From Chitinophagaceae bacterium UBA4857 (GTDB lineage: Bacteria; Bacteroidota; Bacteroidia; Chitinophagales; Chitinophagaceae), in contig DHEF01000004.1 in NCBI GenBank assembly GCA_002399735.1, forward strand, positions 48,010-112,009: 64,000 nucleotides of DNA, given 5' to 3'. Position numbers and translations under genes: made by a program. Of this stretch, positions 37,985 to 47,627 are shown piece after piece. Positions within the stretch are counted from its first letter, which is position 1, and each line of letters opens with the position of its first letter. The notes under the pieces were generated by a model. That model was not told the origin of the DNA, ran no database searches, and saw nothing but the letters and a program-made list of their open reading frames with translations.

Positions 37985-38248
37985 ATGACAAAAAACTTTA
38001 GTCCATATTATTGCAACGAAACATTTGTTGATATTGTGCTGCCAGAAGACCGTATTGTAACTGATGAAACCGGTGAGTGGTTTATTATTGGTTATGCCGG
38101 TGTTGATGGGATAACGTTCAGGGCCGGCATACATGAAAACGACAGTACTATTTATGCATTTTATCCACTACAACAGGAATATGTTAAGGTTGCCGATTCT
38201 GCTGATGACTTGATAGCCAAGTGGAAAGACAATCAGGTACATTTATAA
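37985..38248 (+). CDS. Hypothetical 87-residue protein
   Basis: This small acidic soluble protein has no signal peptide. The central FIIGYAGVDGITFRAGIHEN and the C-terminal YAFYPLQQEYVKVADSADDL resemble the last strands of SMI1/KNR4-type or related immunity-like domains, but it is too short for a whole domain. It could be a stand-alone mini-domain. It is co-oriented and close to the DUF5367-like gene. I do not recognise the family with confidence. Confidence 0.55.
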   Translation: MTKNFSPYYCNETFVDIVLPEDRIVTDETGEWFIIGYAGVDGITFRAGIHENDSTIYAFYPLQQEYVKVADSADDLIAKWKDNQVHL

Positions 38249-38417
38249 AAAAGCTTTTGAATTGTTAAGTGAAAAATCAAGTTTTTTTGAAAATGGAGGG
38301 CTTTCCCAAAAAGGTCTGTGCATTTTGATCATGCACTTTTGATGAAGAATATTGAACACGAACGCATCAGCGAATGGAATAAATGAAAGATGAAGGAACT
38401 AAAATATTAGCCAACAC

Positions 38418-38818
38418 GTGATTCTTTACAAAAGAAATAAGCAGCGTCAGTTACTTATATTACGACTATTGTTTTGTGCACTGGCGGCAGGCGTTTTTCT
38501 TGCCTGGTATTTTCACCAGCAGGGATTGGTATGGTTACTGGCTATCATAATGGTGGGATGTTGTTTATAAAGATTCATGATATGATGGTTACTGGTCAAT
38601 GCTTTCAGGTGTCAGAATATTATTGTTTTGGTTTAATCAAAAGAACCTGGCAGTTTAATAAGCAGGATGTTATACGTGTAACTGCTTATTGTGCCGATTT
38701 TGGGCAGGATGCGGAAGATGCAGCTATAGAAGCGGAAGAAATAGGTTGTTTGTTTAGTTTCTTGCTGCTTTTCGCCGATTCTAAAATCACAACAAAAAAA
38801 ATAAAATCGAACAATTAA
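38418..38818 (+). pseudogene. Frameshifted small membrane protein gene
   Basis: From GTG 38418 the first frame encodes a basic start (YKRNKQRQLL) and two hydrophobic helices, and stops at 38570. A minus-one shift near 38561 (GGATGTTGTTT) lets it continue as LFIKIHDMMVTGQCFQVSEY to 38818. The joined product of about 130 residues would have two TM helices followed by a PH-like strand region. Neither half looks complete alone. A sequencing error, programmed slippage or true decay are all possible. The start is uncertain, and 38249-38417 shows nothing else. Confidence 0.45.
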
Positions 38819-39035
38819 ATGAAATAAACGATACAGTAAAAAGCGTACGGATATTTTTAAACAAAACAGAATGGTATTATTTAAGTGAGTTTATTAAATA
38901 ACCTTCACTTGCTCGAACTCCGCATTACCCTTACCTTACTCACCATTTTCATTCGTCTACAAAGTACTATCCTTTTTCTCAATTTTTTTAAAGGCTAAGA
39001 AATATACCTTTGGTTTGCAAATTATTTTAAAAGTA

Positions 39036-40064
39036 ATGATAAAAGTTACGCGGCTTACTATTGCCATACATGCCCTGGTTTGGGTTTTATTATTGGTTGT
39101 ACCTTATGTAACCACCGATCAGGTTTTTAACAACTTAGATCCCGCATCGGATATACAATACCTGTTGCATTGCTTTGCGTTGAGTTCGGTATTGCTCATT
39201 ACTTTTTACATTAATTACTTTTTTCTTATTCCAAAATTCTTGCTTACCAAAAAGTACTGGCAATATTTTCTGTTTTTATTATTGGCTATTGCATTGGTGT
39301 TTTTTCTTTCCGGAGTACTATTTTTCTATTCCAGTTTCAACCCGGAACTGCTAGCAAAAACAAACCCTACAATCGAAAAAATAATTCCCGTCATCATTAT
39401 TAACGCCATCACATTATGGTTGTTAACGATTGTGTTGTCGGTTTTATGGAATTTGTATAACCGTTTAAAACAAACGGAGACAGAAAAATTAAACGCACAA
39501 ATTGCTTCGCTTAAATCGCAGATTAATCCGCATTTTTTATTTAATACACTCAATAATATTTACGCAACAGCTATCGACACTTCGCCAAAAGCCGCCGATA
39601 TGGTAGATAAATTATCGGAAATGATGCGTTACACCATGAAAGATACGCAGCAGGATGTAGTGATGCTGGAAGATGAAATTAACTATGTCAATAATTTTAT
39701 TGAGCTGCAAAAACTGCGTTTAGACAGAAGCGTAAAACTGGAGTATAATAGTTTAGAAAACATACCGCCTTTGCAAATTGCACCTATGTTGTTAATTCCG
39801 TTTATTGAAAATGCTTTTAAACATGGTGTAAACTCCGAACAAAAAAGCCATATTAAAATTGAAATAACCGTAAACAAAACCGAACTGCGTTTAAGTGTTG
39901 TAAACAATAAAGTACATATTCAGCGTGACACCAGTGAAAAAAGCGGATTAGGAATTGATAATACCAAACACCGTTTAAATTTAATTTATCCGTCCAATCA
40001 TTTGCTGGTAATTAACGATACCGAAAAAGAATTTTTCGTTTCTTTACACATCAATCTACAATGA
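39036..40064 (+). CDS. LytS-type sensor histidine kinase (His_kinase family)
   Basis: ATG 39036 gives 342 residues. Four N-terminal hydrophobic helices (to about residue 145) are followed by a short coiled segment (NRLKQTETEKLNAQIASLKS). Then come the phosphoacceptor motif INPHFLFNTLN (His166) and an HATPase region with IENAFKHG and GLGIDNTKHRL. This family phosphorylates LytTR response regulators, and such a gene follows at once with a 4-bp overlap. No extracellular sensor domain is visible; the membrane helices may sense directly. Confidence 0.92.
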   Translation: MIKVTRLTIAIHALVWVLLLVVPYVTTDQVFNNLDPASDIQYLLHCFALSSVLLITFYINYFFLIPKFLLTKKYWQYFLFLLLAIALVFFLSGVLFFYSSFNPELLAKTNPTIEKIIPVIIINAITLWLLTIVLSVLWNLYNRLKQTETEKLNAQIASLKSQINPHFLFNTLNNIYATAIDTSPKAADMVDKLSEMMRYTMKDTQQDVVMLEDEINYVNNFIELQKLRLDRSVKLEYNSLENIPPLQIAPMLLIPFIENAFKHGVNSEQKSHIKIEITVNKTELRLSVVNNKVHIQRDTSEKSGLGIDNTKHRLNLIYPSNHLLVINDTEKEFFVSLHINLQ

Positions 40065-40753
40065 TAAAAGCCATTGCAATAGATGATGAACCTTTAGCGC
40101 TAAAAGTTATTACTGCTTTATGTGAAAGAAGCGAAAATATCAGCCTGCAAAAAACTTTTACACAACCCGGCGAAGCCTTACAATATTTGCGCAAATTTCC
40201 TACCGATCTTATTTTTTGCGATATACATATGCCATCCATCACCGGCATTAACCTGGTAAAATCTTTAGAACAAAATACCATGGTTATTTTCACTACGGCG
40301 TATAGCGAATATGCTGCCGTTAGTTACGAGCTTAATGCCATTGATTATTTATTAAAGCCCATTAATCAAAAGCGTTTTACACAGGCGGTTACTAAAGCAC
40401 AGGAATATTTTGATTACCTGAATAACAAAGACGCTCATGCAGAAAAATATATTTTTATCCGAGCAGATTTTAGTCTGATAAAAATACTTGTTACCGATAT
40501 TTTATACATTGAAGGACTGGCCGATTACCTGAAAATTTATATTAAAGACCGCAAAACCATTGTGGCCCGCATGCCTATGAAGGACATGATGGAAAAATTA
40601 AAATCCACCGATTTTATTAGGGTGCACCGGAGTTATATTTTGCCCTTTAATAAAATTGAATCAGTTAGAGGAAACACTATTTTTATTGGCGATAAAGAAT
40701 TTCCCATTGGCAAAACTTACGCCGATGATTTTTTTACAAAATATACTGAGTAG
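40061..40753 (+). CDS. LytTR-family response regulator
   Basis: The 230-residue protein has a receiver domain (AIAIDDEPLAL, phospho-Asp54 in FCDIHMPS, KPIN near residue 105). A LytTR DNA-binding domain follows (YIEGLADYLKIYI, KDMMEKLKSTDFIRVHRSYI). Translation is coupled to the kinase by the ATGA overlap. LytTR regulators bind direct repeats upstream of targets; the TonB receptor operon 500 bp downstream is a candidate target by position only. Confidence 0.93.
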   Translation: MIKAIAIDDEPLALKVITALCERSENISLQKTFTQPGEALQYLRKFPTDLIFCDIHMPSITGINLVKSLEQNTMVIFTTAYSEYAAVSYELNAIDYLLKPINQKRFTQAVTKAQEYFDYLNNKDAHAEKYIFIRADFSLIKILVTDILYIEGLADYLKIYIKDRKTIVARMPMKDMMEKLKSTDFIRVHRSYILPFNKIESVRGNTIFIGDKEFPIGKTYADDFFTKYTE

Positions 40754-40764
40754 TTTTTTGTTTT

Positions 40765-41098
40765 TGTTATCATCGTCCATCCTTTGATTGGACTTCCGTT
40801 GTGTCACTCACTGCATCGTTCGGTAATTCTATTCAGCATTATGCAATACTCTTACTTAACTCGTAGTTCGTCATGCCGACGAAGGAAGCATCTCCTGCAT
40901 CTTATAAACACAATTCTAATCTGTAGACCTCTCCTGCGTTTAGGTGATGAAGACTCCGCAATGGTTCGTGTCTCACGAAACACCTTTACTTGCTTTCGGT
41001 TCCTGAGGCACGAACCGAGGCTACGCACATCACTATGCTGATTAGCGAACGGAACGATGAACGGAGCGTCGCAAGGGACGATCAATAGAATTTCTGCT
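40765..41098. repeat. Composite repeat: R1(+) - R4 - R1(-)
   Basis: This is the second copy of the composite at 31931-32222: R1 plus (40765-40848), R4 (40869-40957, GTCATGCCGACGAAGGAAGC ... GACCTCTCCTGCG), a 70-bp insert, and R1 minus (41034-41098). It fills the gap between the LytTR gene and the TonB receptor. The remaining 41099-41266 is AT-rich and holds the presumed receptor promoter. Confidence 0.8.
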
Positions 41099-41266
41099 GA
41101 TGAAAAAATAAATTCCTGCTTACATTGTCATTCATCGCTTAACTGTTTCCCTTCTTCTCAAAAATTTTTACAGCCATTATTTTCCGTACACATTTGCACT
41201 GTCAATCATTTTTATGATTAGTAAATGAAAACCAGCCTCACAAATTTTTGACCGTAACTCATTAGT

Positions 41267-43645
41267 ATGTACAAAACAATTATTACAAAATTGCTACTTG
41301 TATTAGTGCCGGGCTTGTTAATGGCACAATCAAAATTTACATTAAGCGGCACCGTAGCTAACCAACTTAACAACGAAACTTTAATTGGCGCTACCATTCA
41401 TATTGTAGAAGCTAACACATCTGTAACCAGTAACTCCTATGGGTTTTACTCTATTACTTTACCCAAGGGTGAGTACACGGTTGTTATTAGTTATATGGGG
41501 TTTGAAAACATAGAGGAAAAAATATCGCTGACAGAAAGTGTGAAGAAAAATTTTGCACTAAAAGAGAATACCAAAGCATTGGACGAAGTGGTGGTAAAAT
41601 CGAGTAGTACCAGTACAAGGGTTAATATTACTAAACCGGAAATGAGTGTAAACAAACTTTCGATAAACACTATTAGAAAAATGCCGGCGGTAATGGGTGA
41701 AGTAGATGTGCTGAAAGCCATTTTGCAATTACCGGGTGTGGCCAATGCACAGGAAGGTTCATCGGGGTTTAATGTAAGAGGCGGATCGGTAGATGGTAAC
41801 CTGGTTTTACTGGATGAAGCAGTGGTGTATAATACATCGCATTTGTTTGGTTTTTTCTCGGTGTTTAACTCGGGTGTAATTAAGGATTTAAAATTGTACA
41901 AAGGTGGTATACCGGCAAATTTTGGCGGTAGAATTTCATCGGTTTTAGATATTTATCAGAAGGAAGGAAACAATAAGAAGTTTCATATAAACGGTGGCCT
42001 GGGTGCCGTATCCAGCAGGTTATTGGTAGAGGGCCCGTTGGTGAAAGAAAAGGGTTCGTTTGTAGTAGCGGGGCGAGCCTCTTATGCGCATTTGTTTTTA
42101 AAATTGGCCGGCGAACCTAACTCGGCTTATTTCTACGATTTGAATGCGAAACTGAATTATAAGTTTAATGATAAAAACAGTGTTTATGTATCGGGCTATT
42201 TTGGTAAGGATGATATGAATTTTAATAATGCCTTAATGAATGATTATGGCAATGCACTTGTTAATGTTAGGTGGAACCATATTTTTTCGGATAAATTATT
42301 TGCCAACGCATCGGCCATTTACAGCGATTACAATTATGGATTACAGATAAAATTTGCCGGCATGGATTGGAAGTCGGACATTAAAAACTATAACCTTAAA
42401 TATGATCTTAAACATTATTTGTCGGACAAGTTGAACCTGAGTTATGGTTTTAATTCAATTTATTACCGTTTTAATCCGGGTACTATCAGACCATTTGATG
42501 ATAAGTCGCCGGTGCTACCCGATCAGATTGCCAAAAAGAATGCTTTTGAAAATGCATTGTATGTAAGTGCCGAACAAAAGGCGACTAAAAAATTATCTTT
42601 TAATTATGGGTTCAGGTATAGTTATTTTCAACGCTTAGGACAGGAAACGGTGAATGTTTATGCCAATAACCAAGCGGTAGTATATAATCCGGAATTACAT
42701 ATTTATGAAGAAGCCATACCAACCGGTACAGTAAGCTATGGCAAGAATAAAAGAATAGCTGACTTTGGAAATTTAGAACCACGTTTTGCGGCGGCTTATG
42801 CTTTTAATAACAACCAATCGGTAAAAGCCAGTTACAACCGAATGAGTCAATACATTCATTTAATATCCAATACTGCATCTGTTTCGCCATTGGATATTTG
42901 GTCGCCCAGTGATCAGTATTTAAAACCACAATTATTAGATCAGGTAGCGGTGGGGTATTTTCAAAACTTAAAAGGCGGTAAGTATTCGTTAGAAGTAGAA
43001 GCCTTTTACAAAAAGATAAAAAACAAAGCCGACTTTATTGACGGCGCGGAGTTAATTGCCAATAAAGCTATTGAAAGAGTAATGCTGAATGGCGAAGGGA
43101 GGGCTTATGGTTTAGAAGTATTAGCGAGAAAAAATACCGGGAAATTAACGGGTTGGCTTTCTTACACTTTATCCCGTGCCGAGCAAAAAACACCCGGCCG
43201 GAGTGCAAGCGAACCCGGAATTAATAACGGCAAATGGTACAGGGCTAATTACGATAAAACGCATAACCTGTCGCTTACGGCTGCTTACCAGCTTACAAAA
43301 AAATGGAGCTTTGGCGGCATATTTACTTACCAAACCGGTAAAGCGGCAACCTTTCCTGTTGGCAAATACCAATACCAGGGTGTAACCATTGCTAACTATG
43401 GTACCAGAAATGAAAACTCATTGCCGGGTTATCATCATTTAGATTTATCGGCAACATACATACCCAAACCAGATAAATTAAAGCGTTGGAAAGGCGAATG
43501 GGTGTTTAGCGTTTACAATGTTTATGGTAGAAACAATGCCGCCGCAATGACGTTTGGACAAAATACGGATACAGGAAAAAGTGAAGCCCGACAAATGTCC
43601 ATATTTGGTATTATACCAAGTGTTACTTACAACTTTAAATTTTAG
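41267..43645 (+). CDS. TonB-dependent outer-membrane receptor with carboxypeptidase-like N-domain
   Basis: The 792-residue protein has a signal peptide ending GLLMAQ. A carboxypeptidase-regulatory-like domain (about 25-105: TLSGTVANQLNNETLIGATI, YTVVISYMGFENIEEKI) precedes a plug with LDEVVVKSSS and FNVRGGSVDGNLVLLDEA, and a 22-strand-type barrel ends in YNFKF. It is too short and lacks SusC-specific features, so it is a general receptor rather than a SusC. Its partner is the downstream DUF4249 lipoprotein, as commonly paired in this phylum. The ligand is unknown. Confidence 0.92.
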   Translation: MYKTIITKLLLVLVPGLLMAQSKFTLSGTVANQLNNETLIGATIHIVEANTSVTSNSYGFYSITLPKGEYTVVISYMGFENIEEKISLTESVKKNFALKENTKALDEVVVKSSSTSTRVNITKPEMSVNKLSINTIRKMPAVMGEVDVLKAILQLPGVANAQEGSSGFNVRGGSVDGNLVLLDEAVVYNTSHLFGFFSVFNSGVIKDLKLYKGGIPANFGGRISSVLDIYQKEGNNKKFHINGGLGAVSSRLLVEGPLVKEKGSFVVAGRASYAHLFLKLAGEPNSAYFYDLNAKLNYKFNDKNSVYVSGYFGKDDMNFNNALMNDYGNALVNVRWNHIFSDKLFANASAIYSDYNYGLQIKFAGMDWKSDIKNYNLKYDLKHYLSDKLNLSYGFNSIYYRFNPGTIRPFDDKSPVLPDQIAKKNAFENALYVSAEQKATKKLSFNYGFRYSYFQRLGQETVNVYANNQAVVYNPELHIYEEAIPTGTVSYGKNKRIADFGNLEPRFAAAYAFNNNQSVKASYNRMSQYIHLISNTASVSPLDIWSPSDQYLKPQLLDQVAVGYFQNLKGGKYSLEVEAFYKKIKNKADFIDGAELIANKAIERVMLNGEGRAYGLEVLARKNTGKLTGWLSYTLSRAEQKTPGRSASEPGINNGKWYRANYDKTHNLSLTAAYQLTKKWSFGGIFTYQTGKAATFPVGKYQYQGVTIANYGTRNENSLPGYHHLDLSATYIPKPDKLKRWKGEWVFSVYNVYGRNNAAAMTFGQNTDTGKSEARQMSIFGIIPSVTYNFKF

Positions 43646-43663
43646 CAGCTTAAAAATTTTGAC

Positions 43664-44485
43664 ATGAAAATATTGAAGTATTCCCTGATAATTGCCTTGG
43701 CTAATTTATTTATAGCTTGTGAAAAAGTAGTTGATGTTGACTTGGATACGGCTGCTCCAAAATTAGTAATAGATGCCTCTATTGATTGGCAAAAAAACAC
43801 CAGCGGCAGCCAACAAAAAATTAAGCTATCTACCACAACAGCCTATTACAATGATGCGTTTCCTGTGGTGTCAGGCGCTACTGTTGTAGTAACCAATACG
43901 GCAAATACCGTTTTTAACTTTATAGAAAATACGGGTGCCGGCGAATATGTTTGTACTAACTTTTTACCGGTAGTTGGCGAAACTTATACGCTTACCATTA
44001 CTTTAAACGGCGAAACCTATACAGCCACTGAAACGTTGATGGCTACACCGGATATTGAAGCCAATATTGAACAGGATGATACTGGTGGAATGGCAGGTGA
44101 TGAAGTGGAGTTGACTTATTACTATCAGGACAATGCAGCACAGACAAATTACTATGTGTTTAGTAATAAAATTCCGCAAATGGCTTTTCCACAATATGCT
44201 GTTGAAGATGACGATAACAACCAAGGGGGATTAACGCCAGTTTATTATTCGCACAAAGATTTAAAGCCGGGTGATATAGTAAACATTAAACTATATGGTA
44301 TTTCAAAAAGGTATTACGACTATTTTAGAAAACTATTAAACGCATCCGGTAATGATGATAGTCCGTTTGCTACCATACCAACCGAAGTACGTGGTAATAT
44401 TATTAACCAAACCAATCCTAAAAACTTTGCCTACGGTTATTTCCGTTTGTCGGAAGTGGCGGCCAGAGATTATGTGATAAAATAA
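43664..44485 (+). CDS. DUF4249 outer-membrane lipoprotein
   Basis: The 273-residue protein has a lipoprotein signal (IIALANLFIACEK, lipid Cys near residue 19). The following VDVDLDTAAPKLVIDASIDW is the DUF4249 start, with beta-rich immunoglobulin-like strands after it. The family sits next to TonB receptors and probably helps capture the ligand at the cell surface. It lies 18 bp after the receptor gene. DUF4249 proteins are usually somewhat longer (often above 300 residues), so a slightly short variant is possible. Confidence 0.85.
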   Translation: MKILKYSLIIALANLFIACEKVVDVDLDTAAPKLVIDASIDWQKNTSGSQQKIKLSTTTAYYNDAFPVVSGATVVVTNTANTVFNFIENTGAGEYVCTNFLPVVGETYTLTITLNGETYTATETLMATPDIEANIEQDDTGGMAGDEVELTYYYQDNAAQTNYYVFSNKIPQMAFPQYAVEDDDNNQGGLTPVYYSHKDLKPGDIVNIKLYGISKRYYDYFRKLLNASGNDDSPFATIPTEVRGNIINQTNPKNFAYGYFRLSEVAARDYVIK

Positions 44486-44518
44486 TTGATTAGTAGTTTT
44501 TCATTTAATAGTTAGAAT

Positions 44519-45007
44519 ATGAAAATTAATATTGCTGACTTTTGGGGTGCAAACTATTACGACCATCCGGCCGTAACAAAAGACCTGATTACATCAACTG
44601 AAAAAATGTTGAATGTAAAACTGCCGGGGTTATTGGTGGAGTTGTTAACCGTTCAGAATGGTGGCTATACCAGTGGTTATGCTTTCCCTATGACGCAGAA
44701 AACTACCTGGGCAGATAACCATGTTCCTTTTTTAGAGTTGTTTGGTATTGTGGCCGATAAAAGTATACTTACTGCTCAAAATATATTGGATAGTGAATTG
44801 CTGGCAAAACAATGGAAACTGCCTGAACGGCAAATATTATTGGCTGGTGATGATGGACATTGGTGGATTTCGCTTGACTACCGAAAATACATAAACCCCA
44901 CTGTGCGGTGGCTTAACGTAGCTTGCCAAGAAGATATACATATTGCCAATAGTTTTGACGACTTTATTAATGGGCTAGTTTTAGTAGATGAATTTGTGAT
45001 TGAATAA
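44519..45007 (+). CDS. SMI1/KNR4-family protein
   Basis: This 162-residue soluble protein shows the SMI1/KNR4 pattern: an early helix (LITSTEKMLNVKLPGLLVEL), the LTVQNGGY turn, ILLAGDDGHWWISLDYRKY in the middle and an FDDFINGLV end. In bacteria this fold is frequent among immunity proteins to contact-dependent toxins, but stand-alone copies are also common. No toxin gene is adjacent. It follows the DUF4249 gene by 33 bp, possibly by chance. Confidence 0.85.
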   Translation: MKINIADFWGANYYDHPAVTKDLITSTEKMLNVKLPGLLVELLTVQNGGYTSGYAFPMTQKTTWADNHVPFLELFGIVADKSILTAQNILDSELLAKQWKLPERQILLAGDDGHWWISLDYRKYINPTVRWLNVACQEDIHIANSFDDFINGLVLVDEFVIE

Positions 45008-45010
45008 CAC

Positions 45011-45607
45011 TTATGGTTTTTTGTATGTGTTTCTGTTTTTTAAAATAACAGCACCTTCGCTGGTAGTAAACTTTGTTTGTACAAAAGCATCCATACTATA
45101 GTTTAGTTGCCGCTTAACAGAAAAATGTAAATGCGGTCTGAATACAAAACCGGTGGCACCGCTTAATCCAATTTGTTGTCCCTTTTTTACTTTGCCCGTT
45201 TTAACCAACACGCCGTTTTTTTGTAAATGCCAGTAACAACCCATACTGCCATCGCTATGTTGTATCATTATAAAGTTGGCTTTACGTTTATATTTTGCAA
45301 AGGGACCGCCTTCGTCATTATGATCTTTATAGGCATACACAACACCATCTCTTGCAGCCATTATGGGTGTACCTACCGACATTTCAAAATCAACAGCCGC
45401 CGTGTTTTTATGCGAGAATAACCCACCATAACCCTGCACTACTTTATGTGAAGTGCCTTTTGTAAATGGTAATTCGTAAATATAAGTATCAATGTTTTTT
45501 GTTACGGCTGTAGGTACATACAAAACTACGGCAACTACGGCAATGCATAATATTAATAAAAAAATAAGCGCTTTAAATAGGTCGCGGTAATTCTTCTTTC
45601 TTTTCAT
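45011..45607 (-). CDS. M23-family metallopeptidase (membrane-anchored)
   Basis: The 198-residue protein has an N-terminal membrane helix (ALIFLLILCIAVVAVVLYV) and a LytM/M23 domain. The C-terminal zinc pair is RPHLHFSV, and the first half of the zinc site lies around SHKNTAAVDFEMSVGTPI. In that part the spacing departs from the standard H-x-x-x-D, so the first ligand is unclear. Members cut peptidoglycan cross-links or act as regulators of other hydrolases if degenerate. It is convergent with the SMI1/KNR4 gene, only 3 bp apart. Confidence 0.85.
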   Translation of the reverse strand: MKRKKNYRDLFKALIFLLILCIAVVAVVLYVPTAVTKNIDTYIYELPFTKGTSHKVVQGYGGLFSHKNTAAVDFEMSVGTPIMAARDGVVYAYKDHNDEGGPFAKYKRKANFIMIQHSDGSMGCYWHLQKNGVLVKTGKVKKGQQIGLSGATGFVFRPHLHFSVKRQLNYSMDAFVQTKFTTSEGAVILKNRNTYKKP

Positions 45608-45720
45608 TTCAATAATAAAGTTGGCATCAATTTAAATTGTGCTAACATTTGCTCAAGATAAAGTTTTAAAACTAAACATGTAAGTGAAGATTCGTTAATT
45701 CATATTCAAAATTTCAAAGG

Positions 45721-45800
45721 CTGCCGGATTGCAGTGGAAAGCCCGCCGCCCCGACGCAGGAGGGGCGAGGACTTGAAACGGAAAGCCGGGACTGCTGCTG
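45721..45800 (+). repeat. GC-rich structured element E2
   Basis: CTGCCGGATTGCAGTGGAAA is followed by an inverted GCCGCCCCGACG..AGGGGCGAGG hairpin and GGAAAGCCGGGACTGCTGCT. It shares GGATTGCAG and GCGAGGA with E1, and its two ends with E3. The remaining 45608-45880 carries no gene. Confidence 0.5.
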
Positions 45801-45832
45801 ACCGGAGTTACTACTGTTGATAGCCCCAAATA

Positions 45833-45861
45833 AAAATGCCCGCAAAACTTGCAGGCATTTT
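45833..45861 (-). terminator. Intrinsic terminator of gpmI
   Basis: A 13-bp stem with one mismatch (AAAATGCCCGCAA / TTGCAGGCATTTT) and a tiny loop lies 20 bp downstream of the gpmI stop. The minus strand ends in a T-rich tract. Confidence 0.75.
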
Positions 45862-45880
45862 AAAATATCAATTGATAAAT

Positions 45881-47407
45881 TTATATCAATACATCTCCCG
45901 TCATTTCTTCCGGAATAGACAAGCCCATTACGGTTAAAATAGTAGGGGCAATATCACCTAGTTTACCGCCTTCTTTTATGGTGCCATTATAGTTGTTGCT
46001 AATAATAAACAACGGTACAGGATTGGTGGTATGGGCCGTATTAGGCGAGCCATCTTCGTTAATTAAAAAATCGGAGTTGCCATGGTCAGCAGTAAGAAAA
46101 ACAGTATAGTCAGCCTCCAACGCAGCCGTTACTACTTTTTGCACACATTGGTCAACTGTTTCCGCCGCTTTAATGGCAGCGCCCCAAACGCCGGTGTGGC
46201 CAACCATATCGGCATTGGCATAATTAAGACAAATAAAATCGGCACGTTTATTTTCTATTTCGGGTAACAATGCAGCCGTCATTTCAAAAGCACTCATCTC
46301 CGGTTGTAAATCGTAAGTAGGTACTTTTGGCGATGGTATTAAAATGCGGTACTCGCCTTCAAATTGTTTTTCGCGGCCACCACTAAAAAAGAAAGTTACA
46401 TGCGGATATTTTTCTGTTTCGGCAATACGCAATTGTGTTAAACCATTGGCTTCAATTACTTCGCCAATAGTATTGCGCAAGTCGTCATTTTCAAAAATTA
46501 CGTGTACGTTTTTAAACTTATGGTCGTACTGCGTCATAGTGGTATAATGCAGGTTAAGCGGCTGCATATCAAAATCTGGGAAAGCTGTTTGCGTAAGCAC
46601 TTCGGTAATTTCTCTGCAACGGTCCGTACGGAAATTAAAACAAAAAGCTACATCACCTTCGTTAATAGTACCTACAGGTTGGTTATCGGCATTTACAATT
46701 ACCGTTGGCTTTATAAATTCGTCGGTTACATTAGCTGCGTATGACAAAGAAACTGCATCAATGGCCGATGTATTGGTGTCGCCTGCCGCATGTACCATGG
46801 CATCGTAAGCCAGTTTTACACGCTCCCAACGTTTATCGCGGTCCATAGCAAAGTAACGGCCGCTAACCGTGGCAATTTTACCCACCGTTTTTTGTGCATG
46901 TTCATGCAGTTCGGTAATAAAACCTAAGCCACTGCGAGGGTCGCAATCACGGCCATCGGTAAACGCATGTATGTACACTTCCTGCAATCCGTTAACCTGG
47001 CAAATATCTAAAATAGCTTTCAGGTGATTAATGTGTGAGTGTACACCACCATCGCTAACTAAACCTAATAAATGAAATGGTTTGTTATTTTCTTTAGCAA
47101 AATTTATGGCTTGTAATAAAGTAGGATTTTTTGCCAACTCGCCTGTACGTACTGCTACATTAATGCGTTGTAACTCCTGGTACACAATGCGGCCGGCGCC
47201 TAAGTTAAGATGGCCTACTTCTGAGTTGCCCATTTGCCCTTCGGGTAAACCTACCAACTCGCCAAAAGTGGTAAGTGTGGTATGCGGATACTTGCCATAT
47301 AATGAGTTAGTAAAGGGCACGTTGGCATGTTTAATGGCATCGGATGATGCAACTTTTCCTAGTCCCCAACCGTCCATGATTATTAAAATTGCTCTTTTTA
47401 CAGACAT
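45881..47407 (-). CDS. gpmI: 2,3-bisphosphoglycerate-independent phosphoglycerate mutase
   Basis: The 508-residue cytoplasmic enzyme interconverts 3- and 2-phosphoglycerate in glycolysis using two manganese ions. The start at 47407 gives the canonical MSVKRAILIIMDGWGLGK N-terminus, with Ser62 in GNSEVGHLNLGAG as the phosphoserine; an ATG 16 codons upstream has no family support. Further hallmarks are FTDGRDCDPRSG, VSGRYFAMDRDKRW, FNFRTDRCREIT and FLTADHGNSDF. It is a single-gene unit with its own terminator. Confidence 0.97.
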   Translation of the reverse strand: MSVKRAILIIMDGWGLGKVASSDAIKHANVPFTNSLYGKYPHTTLTTFGELVGLPEGQMGNSEVGHLNLGAGRIVYQELQRINVAVRTGELAKNPTLLQAINFAKENNKPFHLLGLVSDGGVHSHINHLKAILDICQVNGLQEVYIHAFTDGRDCDPRSGLGFITELHEHAQKTVGKIATVSGRYFAMDRDKRWERVKLAYDAMVHAAGDTNTSAIDAVSLSYAANVTDEFIKPTVIVNADNQPVGTINEGDVAFCFNFRTDRCREITEVLTQTAFPDFDMQPLNLHYTTMTQYDHKFKNVHVIFENDDLRNTIGEVIEANGLTQLRIAETEKYPHVTFFFSGGREKQFEGEYRILIPSPKVPTYDLQPEMSAFEMTAALLPEIENKRADFICLNYANADMVGHTGVWGAAIKAAETVDQCVQKVVTAALEADYTVFLTADHGNSDFLINEDGSPNTAHTTNPVPLFIISNNYNGTIKEGGKLGDIAPTILTVMGLSIPEEMTGDVLI

Positions 47408-47627
47408 AATTGATGATTTGTAGTTATATAAGTGGCAAGCGAACGTTAGCTTCAACTGACAGTAATAGTAATTTTGTCATTGAAGTGTGTAAAATTACAC
47501 TGAATTAGCTTATTTCTGTATTAAAAACTAGTTGTAACTGAGTATTTTATTACATTAGCACTATAATCATATGCTTAACATGGCATATTTTTAGATACAA
47601 TAACTATGAAAGCTTAAAATAAAAATT

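Noticed and set aside
40784..41085. Two overlapping ORFs (85 and 77 codons) on opposite strands
   Set aside because: Both are translations of the composite repeat; there is no start signal and no protein-like composition.
41267..44485. TonB receptor and lipoprotein considered as a SusC/SusD pair
   Set aside because: The receptor is too short and lacks SusC features, and the lipoprotein is DUF4249, not a tetratricopeptide-type SusD.
47408..47455. Longer gpmI start adding 16 residues
   Set aside because: The shorter ATG gives the canonical N-terminus and places the phosphoserine at position 62 as in the family.
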